The notes: generated from the sequence alone by a model not told the origin. Shown: positions 35,000 to 44,015, counted from the first letter of the stretch. The stretch is DNA of 64,000 nucleotides from Shouchella tritolerans (GCF_025770735.1 NZ_JAODPB010000002.1:372001-436000), one strand, 5' to 3'. Made by a program: numbers and translations.

Positions 35000-35692
35000 A
35001 TGTACGTTTTGCCAGACTTTTCGCGAGAATTAAATACGGACTCCGCTACAAAAGCATCTTTTTATGTAGACATTCATGCTAGGTTGAAGCTATGTGAAGG
35101 CCAACAGGCACTCTCGCGTATTGGGCTTTGGCAGGAAGGGAAGACCTCGTGGGTGGGGGATGGCGATTGGAGTGTTCAAGCTGCGTTTTCAAAAACGGCA
35201 TTGTCGATTATGAGCCAAGCATTTCATAAAGTATGGAATGTACTTGTGACGATCATTGATCGTGAATCCCCAGATCGCCTTGGCTGCTTGAGAGAAGTAA
35301 GAATCCAAAATCAGGGCACTGACACAAAACAGGTGAAGTTGTTGTTTCATCATTTGCCTTTAGTGCAGTCACAAGGAATTGCTTTTTATTCCCCTCAAGA
35401 TAAAGCGCTCATCCATCACGCAGACAATCAATTTTCGCTGTTTTCCTTGACGATGCGTGACGCGGCTTTTATTCAGCCAGGAGCCGGAAGCTTAAAGAAA
35501 AATTGGAATTCACAAGAAGGAAAATTATTTTTTTCGCCATTTTCAGCTACGAGCTTAGAAAGCGTGTTGGCCGCGAGTTGCCTCCTCTCTTCTCAAGCGG
35601 TCGTAAAAGGCCATGCTTGGATGCTTTCTTCCCAAAGTTTGGAAGCGTTAAAACAATCCCATAAAAGGCTGCAGGCCGCTTGTGAGCAATGA
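35000..35692 (+). CDS. Uncharacterised protein with weak GH15 N-terminal-domain resemblance
   Basis: A 230-residue cytoplasmic protein without signal or membrane segment. The pattern around residues 90-190 (REVRIQNQG, VKLLFHHLP, FYSPQDKALIHHADNQF) recalls the beta-sandwich domain that precedes the catalytic barrel in bacterial GH15 glucoamylase-like proteins, and the C-terminus (SSQSLEALKQSHKRL) fits the end of such a domain. No catalytic barrel follows. It would be a standalone sugar-binding-like module. The SD is AAGGAGAG. The resemblance is by eye only. Confidence 0.6.
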   Translation: MYVLPDFSRELNTDSATKASFYVDIHARLKLCEGQQALSRIGLWQEGKTSWVGDGDWSVQAAFSKTALSIMSQAFHKVWNVLVTIIDRESPDRLGCLREVRIQNQGTDTKQVKLLFHHLPLVQSQGIAFYSPQDKALIHHADNQFSLFSLTMRDAAFIQPGAGSLKKNWNSQEGKLFFSPFSATSLESVLAASCLLSSQAVVKGHAWMLSSQSLEALKQSHKRLQAACEQ

Positions 35693-35701
35693 AATCGAAG
35701 C

Positions 35702-35730
35702 TTGCAAATTATGATGGAATTTGCTATCAT
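35702..35730 (+). promoter_or_regulatory. Promoter of rpmG
   Basis: TTGCAA (35702-35707), a 17-base spacer and TATCAT (35725-35730). No Zur-box-like symmetry is present nearby. Confidence 0.5.
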
Positions 35731-35766
35731 AGCTGAGTATGTAGGACGAGTTTGGAGGGATAACAG

Positions 35767-35916
35767 ATGCGTGTTCAAGTTACACTTGCTTGTACGGAGA
35801 CGGGTGATCGCAATTATATCACTACAAAAAACAAGCGCACAAATCCAGAGCGTATTGAACTTAAGAAATATAGCCCGCGTTTAAAACGCCACACACTTCA
35901 TCGCGAAACAAAGTAA
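35767..35916 (+). CDS. rpmG: 50S ribosomal protein L33, zinc-independent form
   Basis: A 49-residue L33 beginning [17 protein letters not shown] and ending TLHRETK. Zinc-binding L33 has two CxxC pairs. Here only C9 remains; the partner positions read T and S (CTET; KKYSPR). It is therefore a C-minus form, which binds no zinc. In many Bacilli C-minus L33 paralogues are Zur-regulated, but no Zur site is seen here. The SD is GGAGGG. This position is conserved for rpmGA before yqgN-like genes. Confidence 0.95.
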   Translation: MRVQVTLACTETGDRNYITTKNKRTNPERIELKKYSPRLKRHTLHRETK

Positions 35917-35946
35917 GCAGCCGGTCATCCGCTGCTTATTTTTTTG
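35915..35946 (+). terminator. Terminator after rpmG
   Basis: A stem AAGCAG-C-CGG/CCG-CTGCTT with one bulge begins at the stop codon and is followed by a T-rich run. Confidence 0.75.
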
Positions 35947-35977
35947 CCGTGACCATGATACTTGGAGTGATGCCGAT

Positions 35978-36541
35978 ATGCGTAGTAAACAGAACATTCG
36001 AAATGACGTCTCTAAACATTTGAACATGTTGCCAGCGCATGTGTATAAGCAACGTTCAACCAAGCTTGCTAATCTGTTCATGCAACAAGATGGTTGGAAA
36101 CAGGCAAAAACCATTGCGCTAACGGTCTCCCGCTTTCCAGAAGTAGAGACAGCGCCATTGATTGCTGCCGCATTAGCTGAGAATAAAAAAGTTGCCTTGC
36201 CGCGTATTAACATGAAAGAGCGGACAATGTCGTTCTTTTACATAACCTCTACGGCAGAATTGGTAAAAAATAAGTATGGCCTGTTTGAGCCAGAACCTGA
36301 GAAGTCGTGTCTCGCTCGTCCTGACGAGCTGGACCTCATTGTTGTCCCAGGTGTGGCGTTTACAAAGACAGGAAAACGACTTGGTTTAGGCGGTGGTTTT
36401 TATGATCGTTTTTTGCCAAACTGTACAGGTTTAACAGTTGCGTTATGTTTCCATGAACAACTGTTTTCTGATTTACCAACTGAGCCCCATGATTTTCTGA
36501 TTGACCAGATCATCTCTGATGACAGGATCGATGCTTCATGA
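35978..36541 (+). CDS. 5-formyltetrahydrofolate cyclo-ligase
   Basis: A 187-residue enzyme (MTHFS family, B. subtilis YqgN) that converts 5-formyl-THF to 5,10-methenyl-THF with ATP. The basic N-terminus, VALPRINMKERTMSF and the glycine-rich GKRLGLGGGFYDRFL phosphate-binding motif are diagnostic. It overlaps the next gene by 4 bases (ATGA). The start ATG has only a weak SD (GGAGTGATG). Confidence 0.95.
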   Translation: MRSKQNIRNDVSKHLNMLPAHVYKQRSTKLANLFMQQDGWKQAKTIALTVSRFPEVETAPLIAAALAENKKVALPRINMKERTMSFFYITSTAELVKNKYGLFEPEPEKSCLARPDELDLIVVPGVAFTKTGKRLGLGGGFYDRFLPNCTGLTVALCFHEQLFSDLPTEPHDFLIDQIISDDRIDAS

Positions 36542-37338
36542 TCTCTCTTTTGGCTTATATTGGTATTGCGATAGCGGCACTTCTTTTATACAAGCTGGAC
36601 AAGCTGACTGCTTCTGGCATGTGGGCCGCGTGCGTTGTTGGATGGCTGACAATAGCGGGCGTCGGTGTAGGAGGGTTGGTTGTGATTGCCGTTTTCTTTG
36701 GCAGCTCGATTGTATGGGGGCGTCTAGACTCTTCAAAAGTGGATGTCGATGTGGTTGCCAAACACGGAGCCCGTGATGCATGGCAAGTATTGGCAAATGG
36801 CGGTATTGCTGGGCTTTGCTCGCTGTTGGCTTGGTTGTTTCCTAGCTACGCTGCCTTTGCTTTTGCTGGATTTATTGGCAGTTTGGCTGGCGCCACTGCC
36901 GATACCTGGGCATCAGAGCTTGGAAAATATAGCAGAGAGAAACCGGTCCATGTGTTGACTTTGAAGCGCGTTTCTCCTGGCGTATCAGGGGCTGTATCGG
37001 CGCTTGGCATGGCAGCCGCTTTTGCAGGCAGTTTTCTTGTCGCGGCAACGGCGGTTTTATTATGGTGGACTTATACGCCAGTGAGTCATATTTGGTTACT
37101 TGTCTATTCAGCAATCGGTTTTCTCGCTAATTTAGCGGATTCTCTTTTTGGCGCTGCCATTCAAGTGTTGTACCGTTGCCCTGTTTGCGGGTTAGAGACA
37201 GAAAGACTAAACCATTGTGGAGAGAAAACGGAAAAGATAAAAGGGTACCCTTTGGCAACGAACGACACCATCAATTTTATTTGTACGTTTACGGGGGCGG
37301 CGCTTGGCGTTTTAGCAGTCGTATTGATCGGGCCATAA
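36538..37338 (+). CDS. DUF92 family membrane protein
   Basis: A 266-residue integral membrane protein with about 7 hydrophobic segments. The DUF92 family includes plant phytyl-phosphate kinase VTE6; the bacterial role is unclear. Conserved features are the early KLDKLTASGMWAA, RDAWQVLANGG, ATADTWASELG and NDTINFICTF near the end. A CPVC and C pattern near residue 213 may bind metal. It is translationally coupled to the cyclo-ligase gene. Confidence 0.88.
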   Translation: MISLLAYIGIAIAALLLYKLDKLTASGMWAACVVGWLTIAGVGVGGLVVIAVFFGSSIVWGRLDSSKVDVDVVAKHGARDAWQVLANGGIAGLCSLLAWLFPSYAAFAFAGFIGSLAGATADTWASELGKYSREKPVHVLTLKRVSPGVSGAVSALGMAAAFAGSFLVAATAVLLWWTYTPVSHIWLLVYSAIGFLANLADSLFGAAIQVLYRCPVCGLETERLNHCGEKTEKIKGYPLATNDTINFICTFTGAALGVLAVVLIGP

Positions 37339-37389
37339 CGGGGCGGTTGCTGTTATTTTTAATAATTGGTGAACAAGGAGGAAACGCTC

Positions 37390-38403
37390 ATGGCTGATTT
37401 AGAACGTTATTCAAGACAGCTTTTGTTTTCCGGAATTAGTGAGGAAGGGCAACAACGGCTATTAAACAGCCGTGTGTTAATTGTAGGCGTTGGCGCCTTA
37501 GGAACGGTCCTTGCTAACCACATGGTTCGTTCTGGCGTTGGTCATATTCGCATTGTCGATCGTGACTACGTAGAAATGAGCAATTTGCAAAGGCAAATGC
37601 TGTTTACTGAAAGCGATGTGGAACAAGCACTACCAAAGGCGGTCGCTGCAAAACAAATGTTAGAAAAAGTTAATGGGTCGGTACACATTGAAGCATTTGT
37701 AGAAGATGTAACCGTACAAAATGTGGACATGCTAATGGAGGGAATGGATCTCGTCTTAGATGGGACGGATAATTTTAAAACACGCTTTTTACTTAATGAT
37801 GCCTGTTTTAAAAAAGGCATTCCTTTTGGATATGGCGGGGCTGTAAGCGCTAGAGGCATGAGTGCTTTCCTAGTTCCTGAAAAAACGCCATGTTTGCGCT
37901 GTTTTATCGCAAGCGGTGCATCCCAGGGGGAGACGTGTGACACAGTCGGCGTCATTTCCCCTGTCGTTGATATTGTTGCCTCCTACCAGGTAGTCGAGGC
38001 ACTTAAATACTTAGTCGGAGCAACAGATAAATTACGGCGTTCTGTACAGACATTTGATCTGTGGGGCAATTATGACCACAAGCTGCAGTTTCAAGCGCCG
38101 AAACCAAACTGCCCGACTTGCCAATTGCATGAGTATCCGGCATTACAAGTCGAGCAAGAATCGGAAACAACATTATGCGGTAGAGATACTGTACAAATTG
38201 CGACTGGCTCGCGGTTTCAGTTAAAAGAGTGGGCAGCGAAGCTTCAACCAATCGCCACTGTGAAAGAAACGCCTTTTCTTCTCCGTGTCTCTCTCTCAGA
38301 GGGTGAACAATTGGTCCTGTTTCCTGATGGGAGAGTCCTGGTACAAGGAACGGAAGACATTAGCCGTGCAAGAACGCTTTTTAGCAAATATATAGGCGAC
38401 TAA
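37390..38403 (+). CDS. thiF: ThiF/MoeB-family adenylyltransferase
   Basis: A 337-residue E1-like enzyme that adenylates the C-terminal Gly-Gly of ThiS in thiazole synthesis. The nucleotide-binding loop is VGVGALGTVLANHMV, with the ATP/Mg site DGTDNFKTRFLLND. Zinc Cys pairs are CLRC and CPTC. The catalytic Cys region is GETCDTVGVISP. The C-terminal extension (about 260-337) resembles the tail of Bacillus ThiF/MoeB proteins but no rhodanese motif is visible. The ATG at 37390 has AAGGAGG 8 bases upstream. It lies 10 kb from the thiE-S-G-O-D operon. A MoeB role is an alternative. Confidence 0.88.
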   Translation: MADLERYSRQLLFSGISEEGQQRLLNSRVLIVGVGALGTVLANHMVRSGVGHIRIVDRDYVEMSNLQRQMLFTESDVEQALPKAVAAKQMLEKVNGSVHIEAFVEDVTVQNVDMLMEGMDLVLDGTDNFKTRFLLNDACFKKGIPFGYGGAVSARGMSAFLVPEKTPCLRCFIASGASQGETCDTVGVISPVVDIVASYQVVEALKYLVGATDKLRRSVQTFDLWGNYDHKLQFQAPKPNCPTCQLHEYPALQVEQESETTLCGRDTVQIATGSRFQLKEWAAKLQPIATVKETPFLLRVSLSEGEQLVLFPDGRVLVQGTEDISRARTLFSKYIGD

Positions 38404-38708
38404 AAAGTCGGTAAGATAAAGAACAGGCAGCTAAAACCGAAGGGCGTGCGTTTCGTACCATTTAAGTTCAAGACACTCAGCCCATCCAAAGACAGTGGCT
38501 GGAGCATTTTAAATTGGCAGGCTGTTCTCCATCAATACGAGTCTTCCCGGCTCTAAAAACATTAGAGGTAGCTACTCCATATACTTTGTATATTCGTAAA
38601 ATGGTTGTTGGGGCTTGACGAAAAAAAGGAAGGCATTTAAGCTAGCAGAAGTTGCTGCTAATTCGCACCGACGCGGTAAAGTGTCATAGAATGAAGAAAA
38701 GGACTTCG
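38404..38708. other. 305-base leader gap before the antiporter gene
   Basis: No gene or known RNA class was recognised. TTGACG near 38617-38622 is a possible -35 box. Its leader is about 90 bases. Confidence 0.35.
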
Positions 38709-40103
38709 GTGTTTATTATGGAAAAGAAACCTAGCTTATCAATGGCTTTAATCTTTTTGCTGTTTTTTATCGCTATATTAGGCGGCTGTATGTTCTTCCT
38801 TAAAATTGATCCCCATCTCCCGATTTTGTTAGCGCTCATCGTTACAACCATTTGGGGGCGCCTATTGGGCTTCTCCTATAAATCATTAGAAGGGGCGCTC
38901 ATCAAAGGCATACATGGAGGAATTGCCCCGTTATTGATCTTAATGCTTATCGGAGCCGTCATAGCCGTATGGATGATGAGCGGCACAGTGCCAACGTTGT
39001 TGTATTTTGGAGTACAGTTGCTGACACCTGAATGGTTTGCCATTAGCGCTTTAACTGTCTGCATTCTCGTTTCCACTTTTACAGGGAGCGCATTTACGAC
39101 TGTTGGCTCAGTTGGCGTTGCTATAATGGGCGTCGGCATTGCTTTAGGCGTGCCGGCCCCACTCGCTGCTGGAGCAGTTGTTTGTGGGGCTTGTTTTGGC
39201 GATAAAATGTCGCCTCTATCCGATACAACGAACTTTGCACCTGCAGTGGCTGGCGAACAGCTTTTTGCCCATATGAAGCACTTAATGTGGACGACGGTAC
39301 CAGCGCTTTTGATCACGTATTTGCTGTTTTTTATAATGGGTAGTCAACAAAGCGGGCAGCCGTCTGATCTTGCCGGACTAATGGAAGCATTAAATGCGTC
39401 GTTTACGATTAGCTGGCTCACGTTGCTATCGCCTTTGCTCGTTGTTCTGTTGGCGATACTGCGCTTGCCAGTGCTGCCTGTTTTAGTCGCCGGGATTGTC
39501 TCAGGCCTGCTGCTGACTGTCATGGTTCAGCAAGAGTCGTCACTGGCTTATATGTTAACCGTATTGCAATCGGGTTTCGAGGGAACGACTGGCAATGAAC
39601 TACTTGATGGCATTCTCAATGCTGGCGGAATCCAATCGATGATGTGGTCCGTATCATTAGTGTTATTGGCGCTTGCTTTAGGCGGCCTGATTCAACACAT
39701 CGGTTTTATTGAAGCGTTGTTTGCAAACATGAAAAAGCTATTGGCGAAAAGGGGGCATTTAATTGCTTCAACAGCGTTAGCCTCGATTGGCACTAATGCC
39801 GTAACGGGGGAACAATATTTATCGATCTTGCTGCCAGGCAGTTTTTTTAAACCATATTATGAACAGGCAAAGCTTGCTCCGAAAAATTTGTCGCGGACGC
39901 TTGAAGACGCGGGTACACTTGTCAATCCCCTTATTCCATGGGGGGTGAGCGGCGCTTTTTTTGCGCAAACACTTGGTGTACCTGTGCTTGAATACGCCCC
40001 ATTTGCTTTTTTCCTCCTTTTATCTCCACTGCTTACGATTGCCTTTGGCTATTTAGGAATCGGCATAGCTCCTTTGGATAAAAACAAGCAAAAGTCGGTA
40101 TAG
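38709..40103 (+). CDS. NhaC-family Na+/H+ antiporter
   Basis: A membrane protein of about 464 residues and 11-12 hydrophobic segments of the NhaC type. Family landmarks are ILPLL-like repeats, SAFTTVGSVGVAIMGVG, GACFGDKMSPLSDTTNFAPAVAG and NAVTGEQYLSILLPG. It extrudes sodium in exchange for protons and is common in alkaliphiles; malate/lactate relatives (MleN) share the fold, so the exchange pair is not certain. The GTG at 38709 has AAAGGA five bases upstream; ATGs at 38691 and 38718 are alternatives. Confidence 0.9.
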   Translation: MFIMEKKPSLSMALIFLLFFIAILGGCMFFLKIDPHLPILLALIVTTIWGRLLGFSYKSLEGALIKGIHGGIAPLLILMLIGAVIAVWMMSGTVPTLLYFGVQLLTPEWFAISALTVCILVSTFTGSAFTTVGSVGVAIMGVGIALGVPAPLAAGAVVCGACFGDKMSPLSDTTNFAPAVAGEQLFAHMKHLMWTTVPALLITYLLFFIMGSQQSGQPSDLAGLMEALNASFTISWLTLLSPLLVVLLAILRLPVLPVLVAGIVSGLLLTVMVQQESSLAYMLTVLQSGFEGTTGNELLDGILNAGGIQSMMWSVSLVLLALALGGLIQHIGFIEALFANMKKLLAKRGHLIASTALASIGTNAVTGEQYLSILLPGSFFKPYYEQAKLAPKNLSRTLEDAGTLVNPLIPWGVSGAFFAQTLGVPVLEYAPFAFFLLLSPLLTIAFGYLGIGIAPLDKNKQKSV

Positions 40104-40122
40104 TAAGAGTGGAGGTGACGTT

Positions 40123-40338
40123 ATGCGTCAGGTGTTAGTCGCTGTTTCAACGTTTATTGCCATTCTTGCTATTTGTAAATACAGATATCGGCTGTTAAAT
40201 GCATTTTTGCGCCAACCACTACTCAGGCGGCTGGCCGTTGGGGCAGTGTTACGAATGCCATTTGTTCGCAACCGTTTTATGCCCACACTCTTTAATCGAC
40301 CAGCTGAGCCGATGGAATTATACAAAGAAAAGTTCTGA
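40123..40338 (+). CDS. Small membrane protein (YqgO-like)
   Basis: A 71-residue basic protein with one N-terminal transmembrane segment (about 3-17) followed by many Arg residues (LLRRLAVGAVLRMPFVRNRF). It occupies the slot directly before gluP, like yqgO in B. subtilis, but the sequence itself is not diagnostic. The RBS is strong (AGTGGAGGTGACG). Function unknown. Confidence 0.65.
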   Translation: MRQVLVAVSTFIAILAICKYRYRLLNAFLRQPLLRRLAVGAVLRMPFVRNRFMPTLFNRPAEPMELYKEKF

Positions 40339-40362
40339 CTTCGTTGTCAGGACTTTTCTTTC
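40328..40362 (+). terminator. Terminator after the yqgO-like gene
   Basis: A 12-bp stem (40328-40339 with 40346-40357) with a TTCGTT-type loop ends in CTTTTC T-rich sequence. It overlaps the gene end. Confidence 0.75.
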
Positions 40363-40423
40363 GTTTCTTTTTAGGCAAACTTGTTATAATAAAAGAACTG
40401 GCAGAAATAAGGAGGAATTAGGC

Positions 40424-41995
40424 TTGGATACGGTTGTACACCGCTATTTTTTCTGGAAAATCGTTGAGCACTATGCACTTCAGAAACAGTTCCGCGTGCT
40501 TGCACTCTACAATACACAAGTATGGCTAGAAGACGATACTGTGAAACCGCGGCGTGTTATTCGCATTGTGCTCTCTGAAGTGGATTGGGCGAATCGCTTA
40601 AAACGCGATATCGACCATGCCAAGCAGCAATTTAACACGATTTATAAACAGCTTGGCGTTTGGGAACTTCAAGGAGAAAACGTCTATGTGATGAGCTTGC
40701 CTCCTGTTGATTCATGGGAAGAAACGATGGAGCCTTTTACGATTGGCAACCGAAAAGGAAAAATCCGTAATATTGCCCTCCATACAGATGCGGATACATA
40801 CAATGAGATCACTGAACAAACATTGGGGAATGACGCGTTGCCGCATTTCGAGCCTTTGGGTTCTTACGAGGCGATGGAACAGGAGATTTTGCGGATTCAC
40901 GAGAACGTAAAGCGTACGAGTGTAGGCCGCCAGACAAAAGAACGGCAAACGTTGTTTTTTGGAAAGCCTCGCGTAATTTACGCCCTGTTAATTTCAATAT
41001 TGATCATGTACAGCGTCCTGGAAGCAAACGGAGGAAGCACCAACATTGAAACGTTAATTGACTTTGGCGCAAAATACAATCCACTCATTGTCGAGGGGGA
41101 GTGGTGGCGTCTAGTTTCAGCGATGTTTTTGCACATTGGCTTTTTCCATTTGTTTATGAACGGTATGGCTCTTTACTTTTTAGGCAGTGCAGTGGAACAA
41201 CTTTTTGGCTCTATACGGTTTTTAATCATTTATTTCATGGCTGGCGTATTTGGGTCTGCCGTTAGTTTCACCTTCACAGACTCTTTGTCAGCAGGAGCGT
41301 CAGGTGCTTTATTTGGTTGTTTTGGCGCTTTGCTCTATTTCGGTATTAAACAGCCTTCTTTGTTTTTTCGCACACTGGGTCGCAGTGTGATCGTGCTTTT
41401 GATCATTAACTTTTTCCTTGGTTTTATCGTTCCTGGAATTGATATTGCCGCCCATGGCGGTGGCTTAGTCGGTGGTTTTTTGGCAGCTGCAGCTGTCCGT
41501 ATGCCAAAAGAAACGAGAAAAACAAATGGGCTATGGTCTTTATCTGCATTGGTAGGTTATATCGTACTGGCAGCTAGTTTGCTGTTTTTTGGCTATCAGT
41601 CGGCCGCAGGGACAGTTAATCCGGATATGGCTGCTCTAGAAGCAAATCGCCTGTTTCAGCAAGGTAATTGGGAGGAGGCACGGCCCCTTGTGGCAGAAGG
41701 GCTTGAGCAAGACAGTGAGCATGTAGAACTGCTGTTTTTGCAAGCCTACTTGGATATGCAAGACGGCGAAGATGAGGCAGCACAGGAGAAGCTGGAGTTT
41801 GTCACTTCTGAAAATCGCCACTTTCATCAAGCGTGGTTTAATCTTGCCCTTATTTATTGGCAGCAAGGGGAGATTGAACTGGCTCTGGATGCGGTCGAAG
41901 AGGCGATCGAACAAGGAGAGCAAGACGAACATCCGGATGTAGAGATGGATCGTTATCGGGAAGTGAAGGAAGAAATTGAACAGCAACAGCGCTAG
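40424..41995 (+). CDS. gluP: Rhomboid-family intramembrane serine protease with TPR tail
   Basis: A 523-residue rhomboid protease, the GluP/YqgP type. A soluble N-terminal region (about 1-180) precedes about 6-7 membrane segments. The catalytic serine motif is SAGASGALFG, the catalytic His is in AAHGGG, and the HIGFFHLFMN and EWWRL blocks are conserved. The C-terminal tail (about 400-520) has two TPR-like repeats. B. subtilis YqgP processes the Mg transporter MgtE with FtsH; that target here is inference. A TTG start at 40424 has AGGAGG 8 bases upstream. An extended -10 promoter (TGTTATAAT, 40382-40390) lies just before it. Confidence 0.94.
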   Translation: MDTVVHRYFFWKIVEHYALQKQFRVLALYNTQVWLEDDTVKPRRVIRIVLSEVDWANRLKRDIDHAKQQFNTIYKQLGVWELQGENVYVMSLPPVDSWEETMEPFTIGNRKGKIRNIALHTDADTYNEITEQTLGNDALPHFEPLGSYEAMEQEILRIHENVKRTSVGRQTKERQTLFFGKPRVIYALLISILIMYSVLEANGGSTNIETLIDFGAKYNPLIVEGEWWRLVSAMFLHIGFFHLFMNGMALYFLGSAVEQLFGSIRFLIIYFMAGVFGSAVSFTFTDSLSAGASGALFGCFGALLYFGIKQPSLFFRTLGRSVIVLLIINFFLGFIVPGIDIAAHGGGLVGGFLAAAAVRMPKETRKTNGLWSLSALVGYIVLAASLLFFGYQSAAGTVNPDMAALEANRLFQQGNWEEARPLVAEGLEQDSEHVELLFLQAYLDMQDGEDEAAQEKLEFVTSENRHFHQAWFNLALIYWQQGEIELALDAVEEAIEQGEQDEHPDVEMDRYREVKEEIEQQQR

Positions 41996-42026
41996 CACTT
42001 ATGAGGAAGTCAGTGTGCTGTCAAGC

Positions 42027-42058
42027 AGCCAGTTGAGTAGTTGAACTGGCTTTTTTTG
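42027..42058 (+). terminator. Terminator after gluP
   Basis: A perfect 8-bp stem AGCCAGTT/AACTGGCT (42027-42034 with 42044-42051) is followed by T7. Confidence 0.85.
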
Positions 42059-42148
42059 TTGTTGGCGTCACCGACGATAATTCACATATTTTTGTAAAGG
42101 AATGCCAAGCTATGTAAAAGGACTCCGACGATTGAAAGGGTGACAAGA

Positions 42149-43603
42149 ATGCCTGGCCAAAAACAGCAAAAGTTGACCTCTTATGAAGAAGGGCTTGCCT
42201 TTTTGAAAAAAGAATTGGCGGTTGAAGACAATTTTGATTTGATTTGCTTGGAAATGCGTCATGCAAACAAACGGATGGCGCTTTTTTTAGTTGATGGTTT
42301 TGCCAAAGACATTGCGCTGACGCAAATCCAACGGGAACTTTCTCATACCACTGAAGATGAGTTGCAAGAACGATACGATGCCTTACTGCAAAGCCGGATT
42401 CCTTATGCAGAAGTTGAAACCGAAAGAGACTTGAACCAAGTCGTAGAGCAAGTGTTGGCCGGCCCTGCAGCTTTGCTCGTTGAGGGCCTTGACTATTGCC
42501 TGTTGATTGACACGAGGGAGTATCCTGTTCGGAGCCCGGAGGAGCCAGATACAGAGCAAGTTGTCCGCGGTTCTAGAGACGGGCTTGTTGAAACGCTCGT
42601 TATGAACACAGCTCTCATCCGCAGAAGAGTTCGCGACCGAACGCTGCGCGTTGTTTTCAAGCAAGTTGGGCGTCGCTCTAAAACGGATATAGCCTTAATG
42701 TACATTGGCGATATTGCTGATAGGCGTTACGTCGAGCAAATGACCGCTGCCCTTGATGCAATTGACACCGATGGCGTACCAATGGCAGATAAATCGATTG
42801 AAGAATTTATCTTTAAGGAAAGCAGCAATCCTTATCCGCTTGTGCGCTATTCAGAACGGCCAGACGTGTGTGCCACCCATTTATTTGAGGGCCATGTTCT
42901 CATTCTTGTCGATGGGTCGCCAAGTGTCATGATTACACCGACTACTTTTTGGCACTTGCTTCAACATGCAGAGGAGTACCGTCAAAAACCAATCATTGGC
43001 GCAATGCTGCGGCTAGTTAGATTTGCTGCTGTTTTCTCGTCGATCTTCTTGCTGCCTTTATGGTATTTATTCGCGACAAATGCGTTTTTACTGCCAGACA
43101 GTTTGGCGTTTATCGGCACAGAAGAAAAGGGGAGCTTGCCACTGTTTACGCAATTTGTCATCGCAGAAGCAGGGATTGAAATGTTGCGGATGGCGTCGAT
43201 TCATACACCGAATGCAGTCGCAGAAGCGCTTGGACTTGTGGCAGCCTTATTGATTGGTGATATTGCCATCCAAGTCGGTGTCTTTTCCCCAGAAGTGATT
43301 CTCTACTTAGCGATTGCTGCTGTTGGTACGTTTGCAACACCTAGTTATGAACTTTCCCTTGCCAACCGCTTTATGCGTGTACTTTTGTTGGTAGCCACTG
43401 CCGCCTTTAAGTTGCCAGGGCTTTTGATTGCCTCGACCATTTGGTTAATCATGCTTGTCCGTTTAAAGGGGATGGATGTTCCGTATATGTGGCCTTTTAT
43501 TCCTTTTAATGCAAAAGCATTACGAGACGTTGTTTTTCGAGTGCCAATGCCTGTAAAAAACCGCAGGCCAGTCATTATTCATCCCCAAGATCCGGACCGT
43601 TAG
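42149..43603 (+). CDS. GerA/SpoVAF-type spore germination protein
   Basis: A 484-residue protein of the GerA family (A subunit of germinant receptors, or SpoVAF). It has a soluble N-terminal half with LLVEGLDYCLLIDTREYPVRS, EPDTEQVVRGSRDGLVETL and NTALIRRRVRD. Near residue 280 begins a membrane half with about 5 segments, followed by FIPFNAKALRDVVFRVP. No B or C subunit gene is adjacent, so this is a standalone subunit, more like SpoVAF than a full tricistronic receptor. The ATG has AAAGGG 8 bases upstream. It ends only 13 bases before a convergent gene, with no terminator visible. Confidence 0.9.
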   Translation: MPGQKQQKLTSYEEGLAFLKKELAVEDNFDLICLEMRHANKRMALFLVDGFAKDIALTQIQRELSHTTEDELQERYDALLQSRIPYAEVETERDLNQVVEQVLAGPAALLVEGLDYCLLIDTREYPVRSPEEPDTEQVVRGSRDGLVETLVMNTALIRRRVRDRTLRVVFKQVGRRSKTDIALMYIGDIADRRYVEQMTAALDAIDTDGVPMADKSIEEFIFKESSNPYPLVRYSERPDVCATHLFEGHVLILVDGSPSVMITPTTFWHLLQHAEEYRQKPIIGAMLRLVRFAAVFSSIFLLPLWYLFATNAFLLPDSLAFIGTEEKGSLPLFTQFVIAEAGIEMLRMASIHTPNAVAEALGLVAALLIGDIAIQVGVFSPEVILYLAIAAVGTFATPSYELSLANRFMRVLLLVATAAFKLPGLLIASTIWLIMLVRLKGMDVPYMWPFIPFNAKALRDVVFRVPMPVKNRRPVIIHPQDPDR

Positions 43604-43616
43604 CAAGTGGGTGTTT

Positions 43617-44015
43617 TCAATCAGCAGCAGCCATGTCTATTTCATACAAGTCATCTTTTATAAAACGGTCTGCTCTTTGCACCGGCTGGTTTTTGTCAGC
43701 TAAAACAAGGGCAAAAGGTGTCGGCGTTGGCGGGTTCACAATCGTGTAGGGAACGTTCTGGCTGACGGCCATTTTAATATAAGCTGCATAATCGCCGTAA
43801 GCCAGGTTGCCATTTAAAAACAGATGGAGGTTGTTAGCCTTAGCCATTGTTTTTTCGACTTCACTGTATACCGGGGCAGCCTGGACTTGCTTTTTCGTTA
43901 AAGCAATATAGACCCTTTCAAAGATTGTTGTCAAAAACAAACGGCGTTCCGCTGGTTTTGTTTCTGGATTTCCATAAATCGCTTTTTCTAATAGATCGTT
44001 TACATCTCTTCCCAT
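43617..44015 (-). CDS. YueI family protein (DUF1694)
   Basis: A 132-residue cytoplasmic protein of the YueI/DUF1694 family. The conserved block (IYGNPETKPAERRLFLTTIFERV) lies at about 12-35, followed by VYSEVEKTMAKANNLHLFLNGNL. Function unknown. The SD is AAGGAGTGGG. It runs convergently to the GerA-type gene and divergently from the membrane protein at 44129. Confidence 0.82.
   Translation of the reverse strand: MGRDVNDLLEKAIYGNPETKPAERRLFLTTIFERVYIALTKKQVQAAPVYSEVEKTMAKANNLHLFLNGNLAYGDYAAYIKMAVSQNVPYTIVNPPTPTPFALVLADKNQPVQRADRFIKDDLYEIDMAAAD

Noticed and set aside
38404-38690. Possible riboswitch before the NhaC-type gene
   Set aside because: I looked for sodium, SAM, T-box and c-di-AMP motifs and found none.
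40199-40423. Extended start of gluP upstream of the TTG
   Set aside because: The extension overlaps the previous gene and its terminator and lacks an SD, while the TTG has AGGAGG at 8 bases.
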